DNA of 64,000 bases from contig WQTS01000143.1 in NCBI GenBank assembly GCA_009786185.1, forward strand, positions 30,270-94,269, written 5' to 3'. Each line of letters starts with the position of its first letter. Position 1 is the stretch's first letter. The translations under genes and the position numbers were made by a program. Shown here in pieces: positions 13,883 to 23,652 of the stretch. The notes beneath the pieces are model-generated. The model was given only the letters and a program-made list of their open reading frames with translations. It made no database searches and was not told the DNA's origin. Origin of the DNA: Bacteroidota bacterium. GTDB lineage: Bacteria > Bacteroidota > Bacteroidia > Bacteroidales > WCHB1-69.

Positions 13883-16708
13883 ATGCCAACACCCTTTTCC
13901 GAAGACCACCTCCGCATCGCCGGCGCACGAGAAAACAACCTGAAAAACATTTCTCTATCACTGCCGCAACAAAAATTAATTGTAATTACCGGCTTGAGTG
14001 GTAGCGGCAAGTCTTCTTTAGCATTCGATACGATTTATGCCGAAGGGCAACGACGTTACATGGAGACTTTTTCTGCGTATGCCCGCCAGTTTATCGGCAA
14101 TTTAGAACATCCTGATGTGGATAAAATTACAGGATTAAATCCGGTGATTGCCATCGAACAGAAAACGGTGAACAAAAACCCGCGCTCTACAGTGGGAACG
14201 ATTACCGAAATTTACGATTTCTTGCGATTGTTGTATGCGCGATGTGCGACTGCGTATTCGTACGTAACCGGCGAAAAAATGGTCAGTTACCACGAACGAG
14301 AATTGTTGGATATTATCTCGAATAATTATAAAGGCAAAACTATTGCCATTCTTGCGCCGGTGGTACGCGGGCGCAAAGGACATTACAAAGAATGGTTTGA
14401 AAATATTAGAAAAAAAGGATTTACTAAAGCACGCGTTGATGGCGAAATTGTATCGCTGTCGTTTAATCTTCAATTAGATAGATATAAAATTCATGATATT
14501 GATATTGTAATTGATCAATTTGAGGTGAAGGATTCCGCATTGCCTCGTTTAACCAACAGTTTGCGTTTGGGATTGCAACACGGCAAAGGAACCATTGTGG
14601 TGTTAGATACAGCTACGGGCGAAACGCGAAATTTGAGTCGACATTTGATTTGCCCAACTTCCGGCGTTTCGTACCAAGAGCCGGAGCCTAACACGTTCTC
14701 TTTCAACTCACCTTATGGCGCGTGCAACAAATGCAGCGGCTTGGGCTACATCACCGAAATGGATTTGGAAAAGATTATTCCGGATAAAAAACTCTCTATA
14801 AATGCAGGCGGTATTGCGTTATTGGGAAGCGCCAAGTCATCTTCCATGTTTAAACAGCTGAATGCTTTAGCTGAAAAATTCAACTTCTCGTTAAACGACC
14901 CGATTGGCGATTTGAGCGAGGAAATTTTGGACATTATTTTATACGGAACAAACGAACCTATTTATATAAAATCTGAGTTTACAGGACTTTCGCCGCAAAA
15001 AATTAATTTTGAAGGGATTGTCAATTTTATGAATAATTTTGATTTTGATTCGGCTCCGGCATCTTTAAAAAAGTGGATCAATCAGTTTATTAATGCTATT
15101 GAATGTCCAACTTGCCAGGGCGCGCGGCTGAAAAAAGAGTCGCTATGTTTTAAAGTCGGCGATAAGACGATTTCCGATTTGGCAATGATGGATATTTCCG
15201 ATTTGGCGTTGTGGATCGCTTCTTGTCGTCAATATTTTGATGATAAACAACAAATTATTGCACATGAAATTGTGCGTGAAATTGCAATGCGTGTTCAATT
15301 TTTAACCGATGTGGGCATTTCATATCTATCGTTAAATCGCTCGGCAAAATCGTTATCAGGTGGCGAGGCACAACGCATCCGGTTGGCAACACAAATCAGT
15401 TCGCAATTGGTGAATGTGTTGTACATTTTAGATGAACCCAGCATTGGATTACATCAGCGCGATAATCATCGCTTGATAGAATCGTTGCAACATTTGCGTG
15501 ATGCCGAAAATTCGATTATTGTGGTGGAACACGATGAAGAGATGATGCGTGCCGCAGATTTTATTGTGGATGTAGGACCTTTTGCCGGCGAACACGGCGG
15601 AGAGATTGTCGCACAAGGAACCTTTGATGATATATTGAAATCCAACTCATTAACTGCAGAATATTTAACCGGAAAAAAACAGATTGTTGTACCGGAAACA
15701 CGGCGCGCCGGAAACGGTAACCTTATCACTTTAGTAAACGCTACCGGCAATAATTTAAAAAATGTAACGGTTGATTTCCCATTAGGCAAACTCATCTGTG
15801 TTACAGGTGTTTCGGGAAGCGGAAAATCCTCGTTAATCAATGAAACATTATATCCCATTTTAAACCGTCATATTTATAGAAGCGAAAAAAAACCCTTGCC
15901 TTACGAAGAGATTATTGGTTTAGAGTACATCGATAAAGTTATTGAAATAAACCAACAACCTATTGGAAAAACACCACGCTCCAATCCGGCAACATATATC
16001 GGTGTATTTGATGATATCCGGCAACTTTTCGCACAACTACCCGAATCGAAAATTCGTGGCTACAAACCCGGGCGTTTTTCATTTAATGTTACCGGTGGAC
16101 GCTGCGAAGAGTGTGGCGGTGCAGGTGTAAGAGCTATTGAAATGAATTTCCTACCGGATGTTTATGTTACTTGCGAAAAATGCAACGGCAGGCGTTACAA
16201 TGCCGAAACGCTCGAAATTCGCTACAAAGGCAAATCTATTAACGATGTGCTGGAAATGGACATTGACACCGCGCTCGCGTTTTTTGAAGGCATCCCGTTT
16301 ATTGTGCAAAAATTGCAAACGCTCGCGGAGGTAGGATTAGGCTATATTCGTTTGGGGCAGCCTTCTACCACACTTTCCGGTGGCGAAGCGCAACGCGTGA
16401 AGTTAGCCGCCGAACTCTCGAAAAAGGACACCGGAAGCACGTTTTACATTTTAGATGAACCCACTACCGGCTTGCATTTCCACGACATCGCCATTTTATT
16501 GGATTTGCTCAACCGTTTTGTAGAAAAAGGGAACACCGTTTTAGTCATCGAACACAACATGGACGTTATAAAAATGGCGGACCACATCATTGACATGGGA
16601 CCCGAAGGCGGTCGTTACGGTGGCGAAATTATTACTACCGGAACACCGGAAGAGATTGTAGCACAGCGGAAAGGGTTTACTTGGGAGTATTTGCAACAAA
16701 AAAGCTAA
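13883..16708 (+). CDS. uvrA: Excinuclease ABC subunit A
   Basis: A 941-residue damage-recognition ATPase of nucleotide excision repair. It has two ABC modules: Walker A GLSGSGKSS (37-45) and GVSGSGKSS in the second half; signatures LSGGEAQRIRLA and LSGGEAQRVKLA; Walker B LYILDEPSIGLH and FYILDEPTTGLH. The second zinc module (CEECGGAG ... CEKCNGRR) is intact. In the first module the leading CxxC reads CPTSG, so one ligand is absent; as far as I recall this is usual in Bacteroidota UvrA. Start MPTPFSEDHL, 2 bp after the restriction gene. Confidence 0.97.
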   Translation: MPTPFSEDHLRIAGARENNLKNISLSLPQQKLIVITGLSGSGKSSLAFDTIYAEGQRRYMETFSAYARQFIGNLEHPDVDKITGLNPVIAIEQKTVNKNPRSTVGTITEIYDFLRLLYARCATAYSYVTGEKMVSYHERELLDIISNNYKGKTIAILAPVVRGRKGHYKEWFENIRKKGFTKARVDGEIVSLSFNLQLDRYKIHDIDIVIDQFEVKDSALPRLTNSLRLGLQHGKGTIVVLDTATGETRNLSRHLICPTSGVSYQEPEPNTFSFNSPYGACNKCSGLGYITEMDLEKIIPDKKLSINAGGIALLGSAKSSSMFKQLNALAEKFNFSLNDPIGDLSEEILDIILYGTNEPIYIKSEFTGLSPQKINFEGIVNFMNNFDFDSAPASLKKWINQFINAIECPTCQGARLKKESLCFKVGDKTISDLAMMDISDLALWIASCRQYFDDKQQIIAHEIVREIAMRVQFLTDVGISYLSLNRSAKSLSGGEAQRIRLATQISSQLVNVLYILDEPSIGLHQRDNHRLIESLQHLRDAENSIIVVEHDEEMMRAADFIVDVGPFAGEHGGEIVAQGTFDDILKSNSLTAEYLTGKKQIVVPETRRAGNGNLITLVNATGNNLKNVTVDFPLGKLICVTGVSGSGKSSLINETLYPILNRHIYRSEKKPLPYEEIIGLEYIDKVIEINQQPIGKTPRSNPATYIGVFDDIRQLFAQLPESKIRGYKPGRFSFNVTGGRCEECGGAGVRAIEMNFLPDVYVTCEKCNGRRYNAETLEIRYKGKSINDVLEMDIDTALAFFEGIPFIVQKLQTLAEVGLGYIRLGQPSTTLSGGEAQRVKLAAELSKKDTGSTFYILDEPTTGLHFHDIAILLDLLNRFVEKGNTVLVIEHNMDVIKMADHIIDMGPEGGRYGGEIITTGTPEEIVAQRKGFTWEYLQQKS

Positions 16709-16752
16709 CCAAACAAAGAACAACATGAAACACAAATTATAATAATACGAAG

Positions 16753-17136
16753 ATGAAAAAAACAACCCTTAATCTTATACTCTTAGTTCTATTCATTCCT
16801 GTTTGTTTTCTATGCAACAGCTGTAAATTAACTACTAAAAACACAGAGTTAATAACAGAAAACAGTCAGAACCTTGAGCAAGAAAACCCGTATAAAGATG
16901 CTGAAATCACCGCAGTGATTATTCCATCGGAAGAAAACACCTTTGGTTACGATATTTATGTGTATGGCACCATTCTAATTCATCAACCATCGCGTCCGGG
17001 GCTTTCAGGCAACAAAGGTTTTGCTACTGAAGAAGATGCACTGATAGTGACAGAGCTTGTTATCAAAAAAATGCGCAATAATGAAATGCCGCCAACGGTA
17101 ACCACACAGGAATTACAGGAGTTGGGAGTATTGTAG
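16753..17136 (+). CDS. DUF4907-type small lipoprotein
   Basis: A 127-residue protein with a signal peptide ending in a lipobox-like NSCK, so probably lipidated and envelope-bound. The mature part (about 50-127) matches what I recall of DUF4907: NTFGYDIYVYGTILIHQPSRPGLSGNKGFATEEDALIV...KKMRNNEMPPTVT. The domain has no known activity. It sits 44 bp after uvrA with no clear terminator between. Family assignment is from memory and fairly confident; role unknown. Confidence 0.75.
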   Translation: MKKTTLNLILLVLFIPVCFLCNSCKLTTKNTELITENSQNLEQENPYKDAEITAVIIPSEENTFGYDIYVYGTILIHQPSRPGLSGNKGFATEEDALIVTELVIKKMRNNEMPPTVTTQELQELGVL

Positions 17137-17195
17137 TTATTGCGTGTGTCATAAAATCTCTCTTTTTTTATATTTTAGCAGATATTTTTTATATT

Positions 17196-18254
17196 ATGTA
17201 TATATCAGGAATTCAACAAATTGGAATCGGAACAGCAAATCTTTACGAATCTTGGAAATGGTATGCCAACATTTTTGGCATGAACATTCGTATTTTGGAA
17301 GACGACACCGTTGCAAAGCAAATGCTACGCTATACCGGAAATGAACCTCAAAAACGGCATGCCGCCATTGCCATAAACATGCAAGGCGGCGGCGGGTTTG
17401 AAATTTGGCAATACTCGGAAAGAAAACCTAAATCTCTTGATTTTGAATTACAAATCGCAGATTTGGGCGTTTATTGTGCAAAGGTAAAAAGTAGAAACGT
17501 AAGATTGTTTCATGAAGAAGTACAAAAAAAATATGCGCAAATTAGCCCAATTTATGTGACTCCCGATGGCGCGCCCACATTTTATATTTTAGATCCGTTT
17601 GGAAACTATTTCCAAGTGGTGGAAGATGCATACATTTTTGTGGATTGCAAGCAAAATAATGGAGGTTGCATTGGCGCACAAATAGGCGTAACCGATATTG
17701 AAAAAGCATTGACTTTATACTGCGATGTTTTTGGATATGATATTGTTGTGTATGACAAATCGGGTGTTTTTGAAGATTTCGCTTTTATGCACGGCGGTGA
17801 TCAAAAATATCGCAGAGTGTTATTAAAATATTCTGAAAAAAGAGGAGGCGCTTTCTCCGAACTATTTGGTTCCGACCAATTAGAATTAGTAGTTGCTTTA
17901 GATAGAACGCCGAAAAAATTATACGAAGGACGATATTGGGGCGACCCCGGCTTCATTCAAATTTGCTTTGATATTATTGATATGAAAGCCTTTAAACAAT
18001 TATGTGCAGAAAAAGGATTTCCTTTTACGGTAGACAGTTGTCCAAGCGGCGAAACCTTCGATATGGGCGATGCGGCAGGACATTTTGCTTACACGGAAGA
18101 CCCTGACGGCACACTCATTGAGTTTGTGGAAACCCACAAAATACCGGTGCTAAAAAAATTAAACTGGTATATTAACCTTCAAAAAAGGAACAAAAGGAAA
18201 CCGTTACCTAAATTGCTACTCAGGGCTTTATCTTTCAATAAAGTAAAATTTTAA
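17196..18254 (+). CDS. Two-domain VOC/glyoxalase-superfamily protein
   Basis: A 352-residue cytoplasmic protein with two vicinal-oxygen-chelate modules: residues about 3-140 (IQQIGIGTANLYESWKWYANIFGM) and about 155-320 (IGAQIGVTDIEKALTLYCDVFGY ... GTLIEFVETHKIP). This layout occurs in ring-cleaving dioxygenases and glyoxalase-like proteins. Metal ligands such as those in FAMHGG and LIEFVE can be guessed but not assigned. A basic tail (about 325-352, rich in Lys/Arg) follows the second module. No pathway neighbours suggest a substrate. Family is clear; the reaction is not. Confidence 0.75.
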   Translation: MYISGIQQIGIGTANLYESWKWYANIFGMNIRILEDDTVAKQMLRYTGNEPQKRHAAIAINMQGGGGFEIWQYSERKPKSLDFELQIADLGVYCAKVKSRNVRLFHEEVQKKYAQISPIYVTPDGAPTFYILDPFGNYFQVVEDAYIFVDCKQNNGGCIGAQIGVTDIEKALTLYCDVFGYDIVVYDKSGVFEDFAFMHGGDQKYRRVLLKYSEKRGGAFSELFGSDQLELVVALDRTPKKLYEGRYWGDPGFIQICFDIIDMKAFKQLCAEKGFPFTVDSCPSGETFDMGDAAGHFAYTEDPDGTLIEFVETHKIPVLKKLNWYINLQKRNKRKPLPKLLLRALSFNKVKF

Positions 18255-18271
18255 CTGTTACAAAAAAATCA

Positions 18272-18280
18272 TAGTTTTGC
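18272..18280 (+). promoter_or_regulatory. -7 promoter element (TAGTTTTGC) before the MbnP-like gene
   Basis: TAGTTTTGC fits TAnnTTTG and is 16 bp before the ATG. A weak TTTA, one mismatch from TTTG, lies about 20 nt upstream. Confidence 0.45.
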
Positions 18281-18295
18281 GCATTGATTTATAAA

Positions 18296-19033
18296 ATGTA
18301 TAAAGTTAAGTTTTTTTTCATCTTAATAATTTATGCTTTACTTGTTTTTTCATGTAAAAAGCCTGAAAACCATGGAAGCATTGAATTTTTTTTTACACAT
18401 ACGATAGATGAACAACCCATTCAATTCAATCAACTGATATACACAAACAAAGCCGGAAATCAATATCAGGTAAACGAAGTGAAATATTTTATTTCAAGAA
18501 TGTTTCTTATTGATGCTGAAGGTAGATCTGTTGAAGTAAAACAAAACAATGGCATTCATTATGTGGATTGCAGTTTGGAAAGCACTTTGCGTTGGAAAAT
18601 TAATGAGATTCCGCAAAAACACTATGCTGCTATTTCGTTTGTTTTTGGATTAGATGAAAATGATAACATAAGCAATCGTTTTGTAAACCCGCCGGAGTGC
18701 AATTTTGCTTGGCCCGATAATTTGGGTGGCGGCTACCATTACATGCAAATCAATGGCAAATTTTTAAATGCAGATTCTGTTTTACAAAACATGAACATTC
18801 ACACCGGAAAAGTGCATGACACACACAATTATTTTACTGTAAAATTACTTATTAACTTTTCTGTTTATGAAAATAATACCTTACCCCTCACATTAAACAT
18901 GGAAATTCAACGTTGGTTTGATACGCCGAATTTGTACAATTTTAATGAATTTGGTACCGGTATTATGCAGAACCAGCGGGCGCAGGAGTTGTTGAAGGAA
19001 AATGGGTGGAATGTATTTGGTTTTATGAACTAA
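18296..19033 (+). CDS. MbnP-like lipoprotein
   Basis: A 245-residue lipoprotein starting at ATG 18296 (MYKVKFFFILIIYALLVFSCKK); an in-frame TTG at 18284 is less likely. Lipidation is expected at the Cys of VFSC. The mature region resembles the MbnP family of copper-associated periplasmic proteins: GSIEFFFTHTIDEQPIQFNQ, YQVNEVKYFISRMFL, a GGGYHYMQINGKF segment and HTGKVHDTHNYFTVKL with several His. Such proteins often stand next to a di-heme MbnH partner, which is absent here; instead a T9SS protein follows. A metal-binding role is a family-based inference. Confidence 0.65.
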   Translation: MYKVKFFFILIIYALLVFSCKKPENHGSIEFFFTHTIDEQPIQFNQLIYTNKAGNQYQVNEVKYFISRMFLIDAEGRSVEVKQNNGIHYVDCSLESTLRWKINEIPQKHYAAISFVFGLDENDNISNRFVNPPECNFAWPDNLGGGYHYMQINGKFLNADSVLQNMNIHTGKVHDTHNYFTVKLLINFSVYENNTLPLTLNMEIQRWFDTPNLYNFNEFGTGIMQNQRAQELLKENGWNVFGFMN

Positions 19034-19047
19034 AAAATTATATTATA

Positions 19048-21198
19048 ATGAAACTGAAAGCAAAAAATCAAAAATTAAAAATTATTTGGAATCGCATATC
19101 GTATGCTGAATGTTTAATTATCTTTTTACTTTCCGCCTTCTGCATTTTGCCTTGCTCAGCGCAAAGCACCATATATAGCAATGATTTTAATAACTGGACA
19201 GCCGGAATGCCCGATGGCTGGAATATTTTTACGCCAACTGCAGATCTTACAGTAACGCAATATACGCCGGCTTATACCGGTTTTTATTCTTGCAAAGTTG
19301 AAAATACGCAAGGGCAAAGTTATATAACGATGACTACTACCGAAACTTTCTCGATTTATCGAGATAAAAAGTACGTGGTGTCATTTGCAGCATTGTTGAT
19401 TTATGGAAATACCGGTATGGAGCTTTCTCTTATTGATCCGAATACCGGTGAAATAAGTCATCACATGTCAGGATGGGTAACAACAGTACCGGGTATTTGG
19501 AAAAATTATGAATTGGAATTTACAACGAGTTTTGCTCTTGCGGTAGACAGCTGTATAGAAAGGGCGCTATCAGTTCGTATATTGGGCACCGGAGGAAGAG
19601 TTGAATTTATAATTGATCATGTTAAACTTGTTGCAATAGATCGCACTGTAGAGTTCGATTATTTGGAGGCTAATAATATTAAAGCCTACATACATCCCAT
19701 TATTCCTTTTCTCAATACAGATGGTATTAATTATTTTGAAGCGCCCAAACATAGTGGAAAGTCTACAATTTTTGCATCTAATCTTTGGTTAGGTGGGATT
19801 GATATAGCCGAACAATTACATGTTGCCGCACAAAAATATTGTCAAACTGGTAGGGATTTTTACTTGGGACCCACTACTAGTCAGTATAATGGAGAAACAC
19901 TTTTTGCTGAGGAATATATACAAAAATACTATCACACGTGGAAAGTAACCAAAGAAGAAATAGAGTATCACAAAGCACATTATGCAAATTCGGATTACGT
20001 AATGCCCTGGGGAATTGCCAATTGGCCTGCGCATGGCAGAACCGAATATAAAGAAAGTGCGAACTTAGCGCCTTATAAAAACGTATCAGGAAGCAATTAT
20101 TACACTCCTTGGTTGGGGGACTATCCGGAAATTCGTGGCGATGAAGCAATCTATTTTATTATCAGTGACATTGGACCACACACAGAATCGGGCAGCAATT
20201 TTAGATTTAGATTGGAAATTTTGGGGATGGCATATTCTTACAATAGTCCTGATCCGGCATTGCAAAATACCGTCTTTATTTCATACGTGCTGCGAAACAA
20301 ATCGGAAGTTAAGACCTATTATAATTTTTATTTTGGTTTTTGGCTCGATTTCGATATTGGGCATCCAGAGGATGATTATGTAGGCTGTGCCCCATTATTA
20401 AATTTGGCTTATGGATATAATGGAGCAGAAATAGATGGACAGGGACAGGCTTGGGCTTATGGAGCACATCCGCCTGCACAAGGCGCTATGTTTCTCAATC
20501 AAAAAATGAGTGCTTTTGTGGCACATCAAAATATACCAGGACCTACCGGAGACCCACAAATAGCCAATGACTATTATAATTATTTGCAAGCCAAATGGAA
20601 AGATGGTTCACCTGTTACCTATGGAGGAAACGGGTACGGTGGTTCAATACCGACAAAATTTATGTATGATGGCGATCCTGTTACAAAAACCAATTGGACG
20701 GAACTTACCCCAAATGGACCCGGCTCTACTCCAAACACTCCCGGAGACAGGCGCGCCTTGATGAGTGCCGGTCCATTTACGTTACATATAAATGAAAGTA
20801 TATGTGTGGACATTGCATTACCTTTTGCAAGAGATTATGAAGGAGATCATATTAGCTCGGTGGCATTATTAAAGCAATATGCTCAAGCCATTCAACAATT
20901 TTATGATCAACAAAATTTTGAAAATAATTGTTCTAATACAATTGGTATTAAGGAAAATACGATATATAAAGACAAGCTCTTAATTTACCCAAATCCTTCC
21001 AATGGTCAATTTACTGCAACTTGTGAAAAGGTAATAGAAAGCATTGAATTGTACGATGTGCTGGGTAAAAAAGTGTTTGCAGATACTCCGAAAGCGCAAA
21101 CTATCCGGATAAATACCAATTTAACCAAAGGGTTGTATATTTACCGTGTGCTGCTACAAGATAACTCCACATGTTCAGGTAAAATTGTGATACAATAA
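19048..21198 (+). CDS. Secreted multidomain protein with T9SS type A sorting domain
   Basis: A 716-residue protein. I start it at ATG 19048 because the signal peptide ends at PCSAQS near residue 35; the earlier frame opening overlaps the MbnP-like gene. Residues about 38-170 read as a jelly-roll, carbohydrate-binding-like module (FNNWTAGMPDGWNIF ... IIDHVKLVAID). The large middle part (about 180-620) is not recognised. The last 75 residues are a T9SS C-terminal domain: LLIYPNPSNGQFTA, IELYDVLGKKVF, LTKGLYIYRV and GKIVIQ. It is therefore exported across the outer membrane by the Por system and attached or released at the surface. kamE follows after only 19 bp. Confidence 0.78.
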   Translation: MKLKAKNQKLKIIWNRISYAECLIIFLLSAFCILPCSAQSTIYSNDFNNWTAGMPDGWNIFTPTADLTVTQYTPAYTGFYSCKVENTQGQSYITMTTTETFSIYRDKKYVVSFAALLIYGNTGMELSLIDPNTGEISHHMSGWVTTVPGIWKNYELEFTTSFALAVDSCIERALSVRILGTGGRVEFIIDHVKLVAIDRTVEFDYLEANNIKAYIHPIIPFLNTDGINYFEAPKHSGKSTIFASNLWLGGIDIAEQLHVAAQKYCQTGRDFYLGPTTSQYNGETLFAEEYIQKYYHTWKVTKEEIEYHKAHYANSDYVMPWGIANWPAHGRTEYKESANLAPYKNVSGSNYYTPWLGDYPEIRGDEAIYFIISDIGPHTESGSNFRFRLEILGMAYSYNSPDPALQNTVFISYVLRNKSEVKTYYNFYFGFWLDFDIGHPEDDYVGCAPLLNLAYGYNGAEIDGQGQAWAYGAHPPAQGAMFLNQKMSAFVAHQNIPGPTGDPQIANDYYNYLQAKWKDGSPVTYGGNGYGGSIPTKFMYDGDPVTKTNWTELTPNGPGSTPNTPGDRRALMSAGPFTLHINESICVDIALPFARDYEGDHISSVALLKQYAQAIQQFYDQQNFENNCSNTIGIKENTIYKDKLLIYPNPSNGQFTATCEKVIESIELYDVLGKKVFADTPKAQTIRINTNLTKGLYIYRVLLQDNSTCSGKIVIQ

Positions 21199-21217
21199 CT
21201 AAAAATAATTAATAAAC

Positions 21218-22003
21218 ATGAGCGAAGAACTACACACAACCGAAACGAACGATCTTGACAAAACCTTAGACTTAACCAAAGTAAAGCCCTACGGAGACAC
21301 TATGAACGACGGCAAGATGCAACTCAGTTTTACGTTGCCCGTGCCCGCATCCGATGAAGCTGTAGAAGCGGCAAAACAGTTGTTAAAAAAATTAGGCTTT
21401 GAAAACCCTCAAGTAGTTTTTTACAAAGAACTTACGGAAGGATTTACTTTCTTCAACTGCTACGGGAATTGTTCCCAAAGCGTGGATTATTCTACCATAC
21501 ATGTTCCTAAAGTAGAGTCGAATAAAATGGATATGAATGAAACCGACGATTTTATTCGTCAACATGTCGGCAGAAAGATTGTGGTAATTGGCGCCAGCAC
21601 CGGCACCGATGCCCACACCGTAGGCATTGACGCCATTATGAACATGAAAGGCTACGCCGGTCATTACGGCTTGGAGCGCTACGAAATGATTGATGCCTAT
21701 AATTTGGGGAGTCAAATTCCGAACGATGAGTTTATTGCAAAAGCGATTGAACTAAAAGCCGATGCACTATTGGTTTCGCAAACCGTAACCCAAAAAGATG
21801 TGCACATCGGAAATTTGGTAGAGTTAATTGAAATGTTGGAAGCGGAAGGGTTGCGCGATAAATTGCTGGTAATTTGCGGTGGTCCGCGCATTACTCATGA
21901 ATTAGCTAAGGAATTGGGCTATGACGCTGGTTTCGGAATGAACTCCTACGCCGATGATGTTGCCTCTTTTATTGCCACTCAAATTGCCAAACGAAACGAA
22001 TAA
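21218..22003 (+). CDS. kamE: Lysine 5,6-aminomutase beta subunit
   Basis: A 261-residue B12- and PLP-dependent subunit, matching the known length of KamE. The cobalamin motif DxHxxG is DAHTVG with His133, and Lys144 (MNMKGY) sits at the position known to bind PLP in the characterised enzyme. The enzyme moves the 5- or 6-amino group of lysine or beta-lysine during lysine fermentation. It needs the alpha subunit KamD, which normally lies directly upstream. Here the upstream gene is an unrelated T9SS protein and nothing downstream on this strand belongs to the lysine pathway, so KamD must be encoded elsewhere. The stop codon abuts that of the convergent outer-membrane gene with no gap. Confidence 0.93.
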   Translation: MSEELHTTETNDLDKTLDLTKVKPYGDTMNDGKMQLSFTLPVPASDEAVEAAKQLLKKLGFENPQVVFYKELTEGFTFFNCYGNCSQSVDYSTIHVPKVESNKMDMNETDDFIRQHVGRKIVVIGASTGTDAHTVGIDAIMNMKGYAGHYGLERYEMIDAYNLGSQIPNDEFIAKAIELKADALLVSQTVTQKDVHIGNLVELIEMLEAEGLRDKLLVICGGPRITHELAKELGYDAGFGMNSYADDVASFIATQIAKRNE

Positions 22004-22990
22004 TTAATTCCTATTTCTGGTAAAAAGCGCATCATTCATCACCAAACGAATGCCTGCCATGTAGTTGAAACCCATAGCGGTATTGAAATTGGGCAAGTTT
22101 TGGCTATTTCCAAAACTGGCAACCGAAAGTTGAAACACAGGATCTATGGATACCAAATGATTAAAGGCAATTTTCAATCCTACGGTAAGTGAGCCGCCAT
22201 ATCCCGGTCCTGCCCAATCTCTATAATTCGGCATTTCCATTCCTCCGGGTATCCAATCCGGATATCTTGCAATGCTCATTAAATCAAAAGGTTTATCTTC
22301 AATAACTGCAAGAAATCTATTGATACGAACGTAAGTAAACATACCGCCTACAGAGATAAATGGCTTTACAATATTATGTGCTTGAAATATGTAGCCTACG
22401 GAAAAATCAATATAATGACGATCTTCTTTGGCTACTAAACCTTGCGGTCTGCTATAATTTTTATTGTATGGATGCTCAATGTTACCGGCCGGCACGCCCG
22501 GAAAATCAAAAATAAAGAAATTCGACACGGTTAGTCTTCTAAAAGAATAGCTTAGTTCTAAATACCAATTTCTATCAATCCGGTATTTTGCCCCTAATGC
22601 AATATCCATGGCTATATCATAGGTGGAGTTATAGTTATAATCTTCTCTTAACTTGATATCACCAATATAAGGATACGCCCTTCTCATAATTACAAGCACA
22701 TCTTCTCTGTGATATTTATTGTTAAGAAGCAAATTAAGATTGATGTTGTTCTCCGGAGCGCCGTTATAATAATTTGCCGTTTTCTTACCGCCAAAATAGA
22801 TACCACCCCCGATGAAAAGCTCAAAACCACTTCGTTTCCATGTCTTATCCCGCTTTTTCCATTCACTTTCATCATAAGAGCCATCGTAGTAATGTCCTTT
22901 CGGCTCTTTTTCTTGCTCCGATTTTCCCTTTTGCGCTTGAGCAACGATTATGCAACCACACAAGAGAAATAAAAAAACAATATTCTTCAT
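22004..22990 (-). CDS. Outer-membrane beta-barrel protein
   Basis: A 328-residue protein starting at 22990 (MKNIVFLFLLCGCIIVAQAQ, a signal peptide). A charged Lys/Glu-rich stretch (about 20-50) follows. The rest alternates aromatic and polar residues as in porin-like barrels: GFELFIGGGIYFGG, WYLELSYSFRRLTVSNFF, YIDFSVGYIFQAHN, PFISVGGMFTYVRI and GSLTVGLKIAFNHLVSIDPVFQLSVASFG. The second half suggests strands ending near MAGIRLVMND. No specific family recognised. It is probably co-transcribed with the upstream anchored protein and gldH. Confidence 0.65.
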   Translation of the reverse strand: MKNIVFLFLLCGCIIVAQAQKGKSEQEKEPKGHYYDGSYDESEWKKRDKTWKRSGFELFIGGGIYFGGKKTANYYNGAPENNINLNLLLNNKYHREDVLVIMRRAYPYIGDIKLREDYNYNSTYDIAMDIALGAKYRIDRNWYLELSYSFRRLTVSNFFIFDFPGVPAGNIEHPYNKNYSRPQGLVAKEDRHYIDFSVGYIFQAHNIVKPFISVGGMFTYVRINRFLAVIEDKPFDLMSIARYPDWIPGGMEMPNYRDWAGPGYGGSLTVGLKIAFNHLVSIDPVFQLSVASFGNSQNLPNFNTAMGFNYMAGIRLVMNDALFTRNRN

Positions 22991-23046
22991 GTTATTATAT
23001 TTTAATTTTATGTATCCGTCAGCTAAAATTGACGGCAAGTTGAATT

Positions 23047-23652
23047 TTATTGCGGTATTCGGATGAGATTCAGTTTTTCAAAATGCTCCGTTTCGGGAAT
23101 GGTATAATAACGATCGCCTATCTCTAAAAAGTACGCATCGTTCCAAAAAACAACATTTATATGGTCTATTTCCATTCCTTTAACCTTTATCATGCTTTGG
23201 TTTCTATAATAGGTTATTCTGTTTTTAATGGGCGTACTCCATTGCTGTATTTCAAAAAAATGGATCGCATTTTCCGGTAGTTTCTCTTGTTTTTCCTGGG
23301 AAAGCAGTTTTACTTTTACGGTTCTTGTTCGCAGCAACCGAGCAGAGAAAACGTCATCTTCATCTCTTCCATCAAAAGAAAACTCTGCATGATAAATAGA
23401 AGCAGAATCTTCTATTTGTTCTATTTCATCAGCGCTTTCTTCTACAACAGGCTTGTCTAATTCACTTTCAATATTTTGCTTCCTGGGCTTTTGCGGCACT
23501 TCAACATAAACGGTATCATATTGAACGATGACTTCTTTTTTCTCATTAACAGGATAAAAAGATTTAAATAGCTTAACATCAAAATAATAAAGTAAAGCAC
23601 AAATCATTATGCCTACCAATAAACCCAAGAAAAACAATATGCTTTTATTCAT
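23047..23652 (-). CDS. Membrane-anchored periplasmic protein of unknown function
   Basis: A 201-residue protein starting at 23652 (MNKSILFFLGLLVGIMICALLYYFDV), with one N-terminal transmembrane helix (about 4-27) that is not an obvious cleavable signal. The rest is Glu/Lys-rich (about 35-95) and then a compact region with VKVKLLSQEKQEKLPENAIHFFEIQQW, HINVVFWNDAYFLEIGDRYY. No family recognised. It overlaps the gldH 3' end by 8 bp, so the two are coupled. A role near the gliding or secretion machinery is only a guess from position. Confidence 0.55.
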   Translation of the reverse strand: MNKSILFFLGLLVGIMICALLYYFDVKLFKSFYPVNEKKEVIVQYDTVYVEVPQKPRKQNIESELDKPVVEESADEIEQIEDSASIYHAEFSFDGRDEDDVFSARLLRTRTVKVKLLSQEKQEKLPENAIHFFEIQQWSTPIKNRITYYRNQSMIKVKGMEIDHINVVFWNDAYFLEIGDRYYTIPETEHFEKLNLIRIPQ

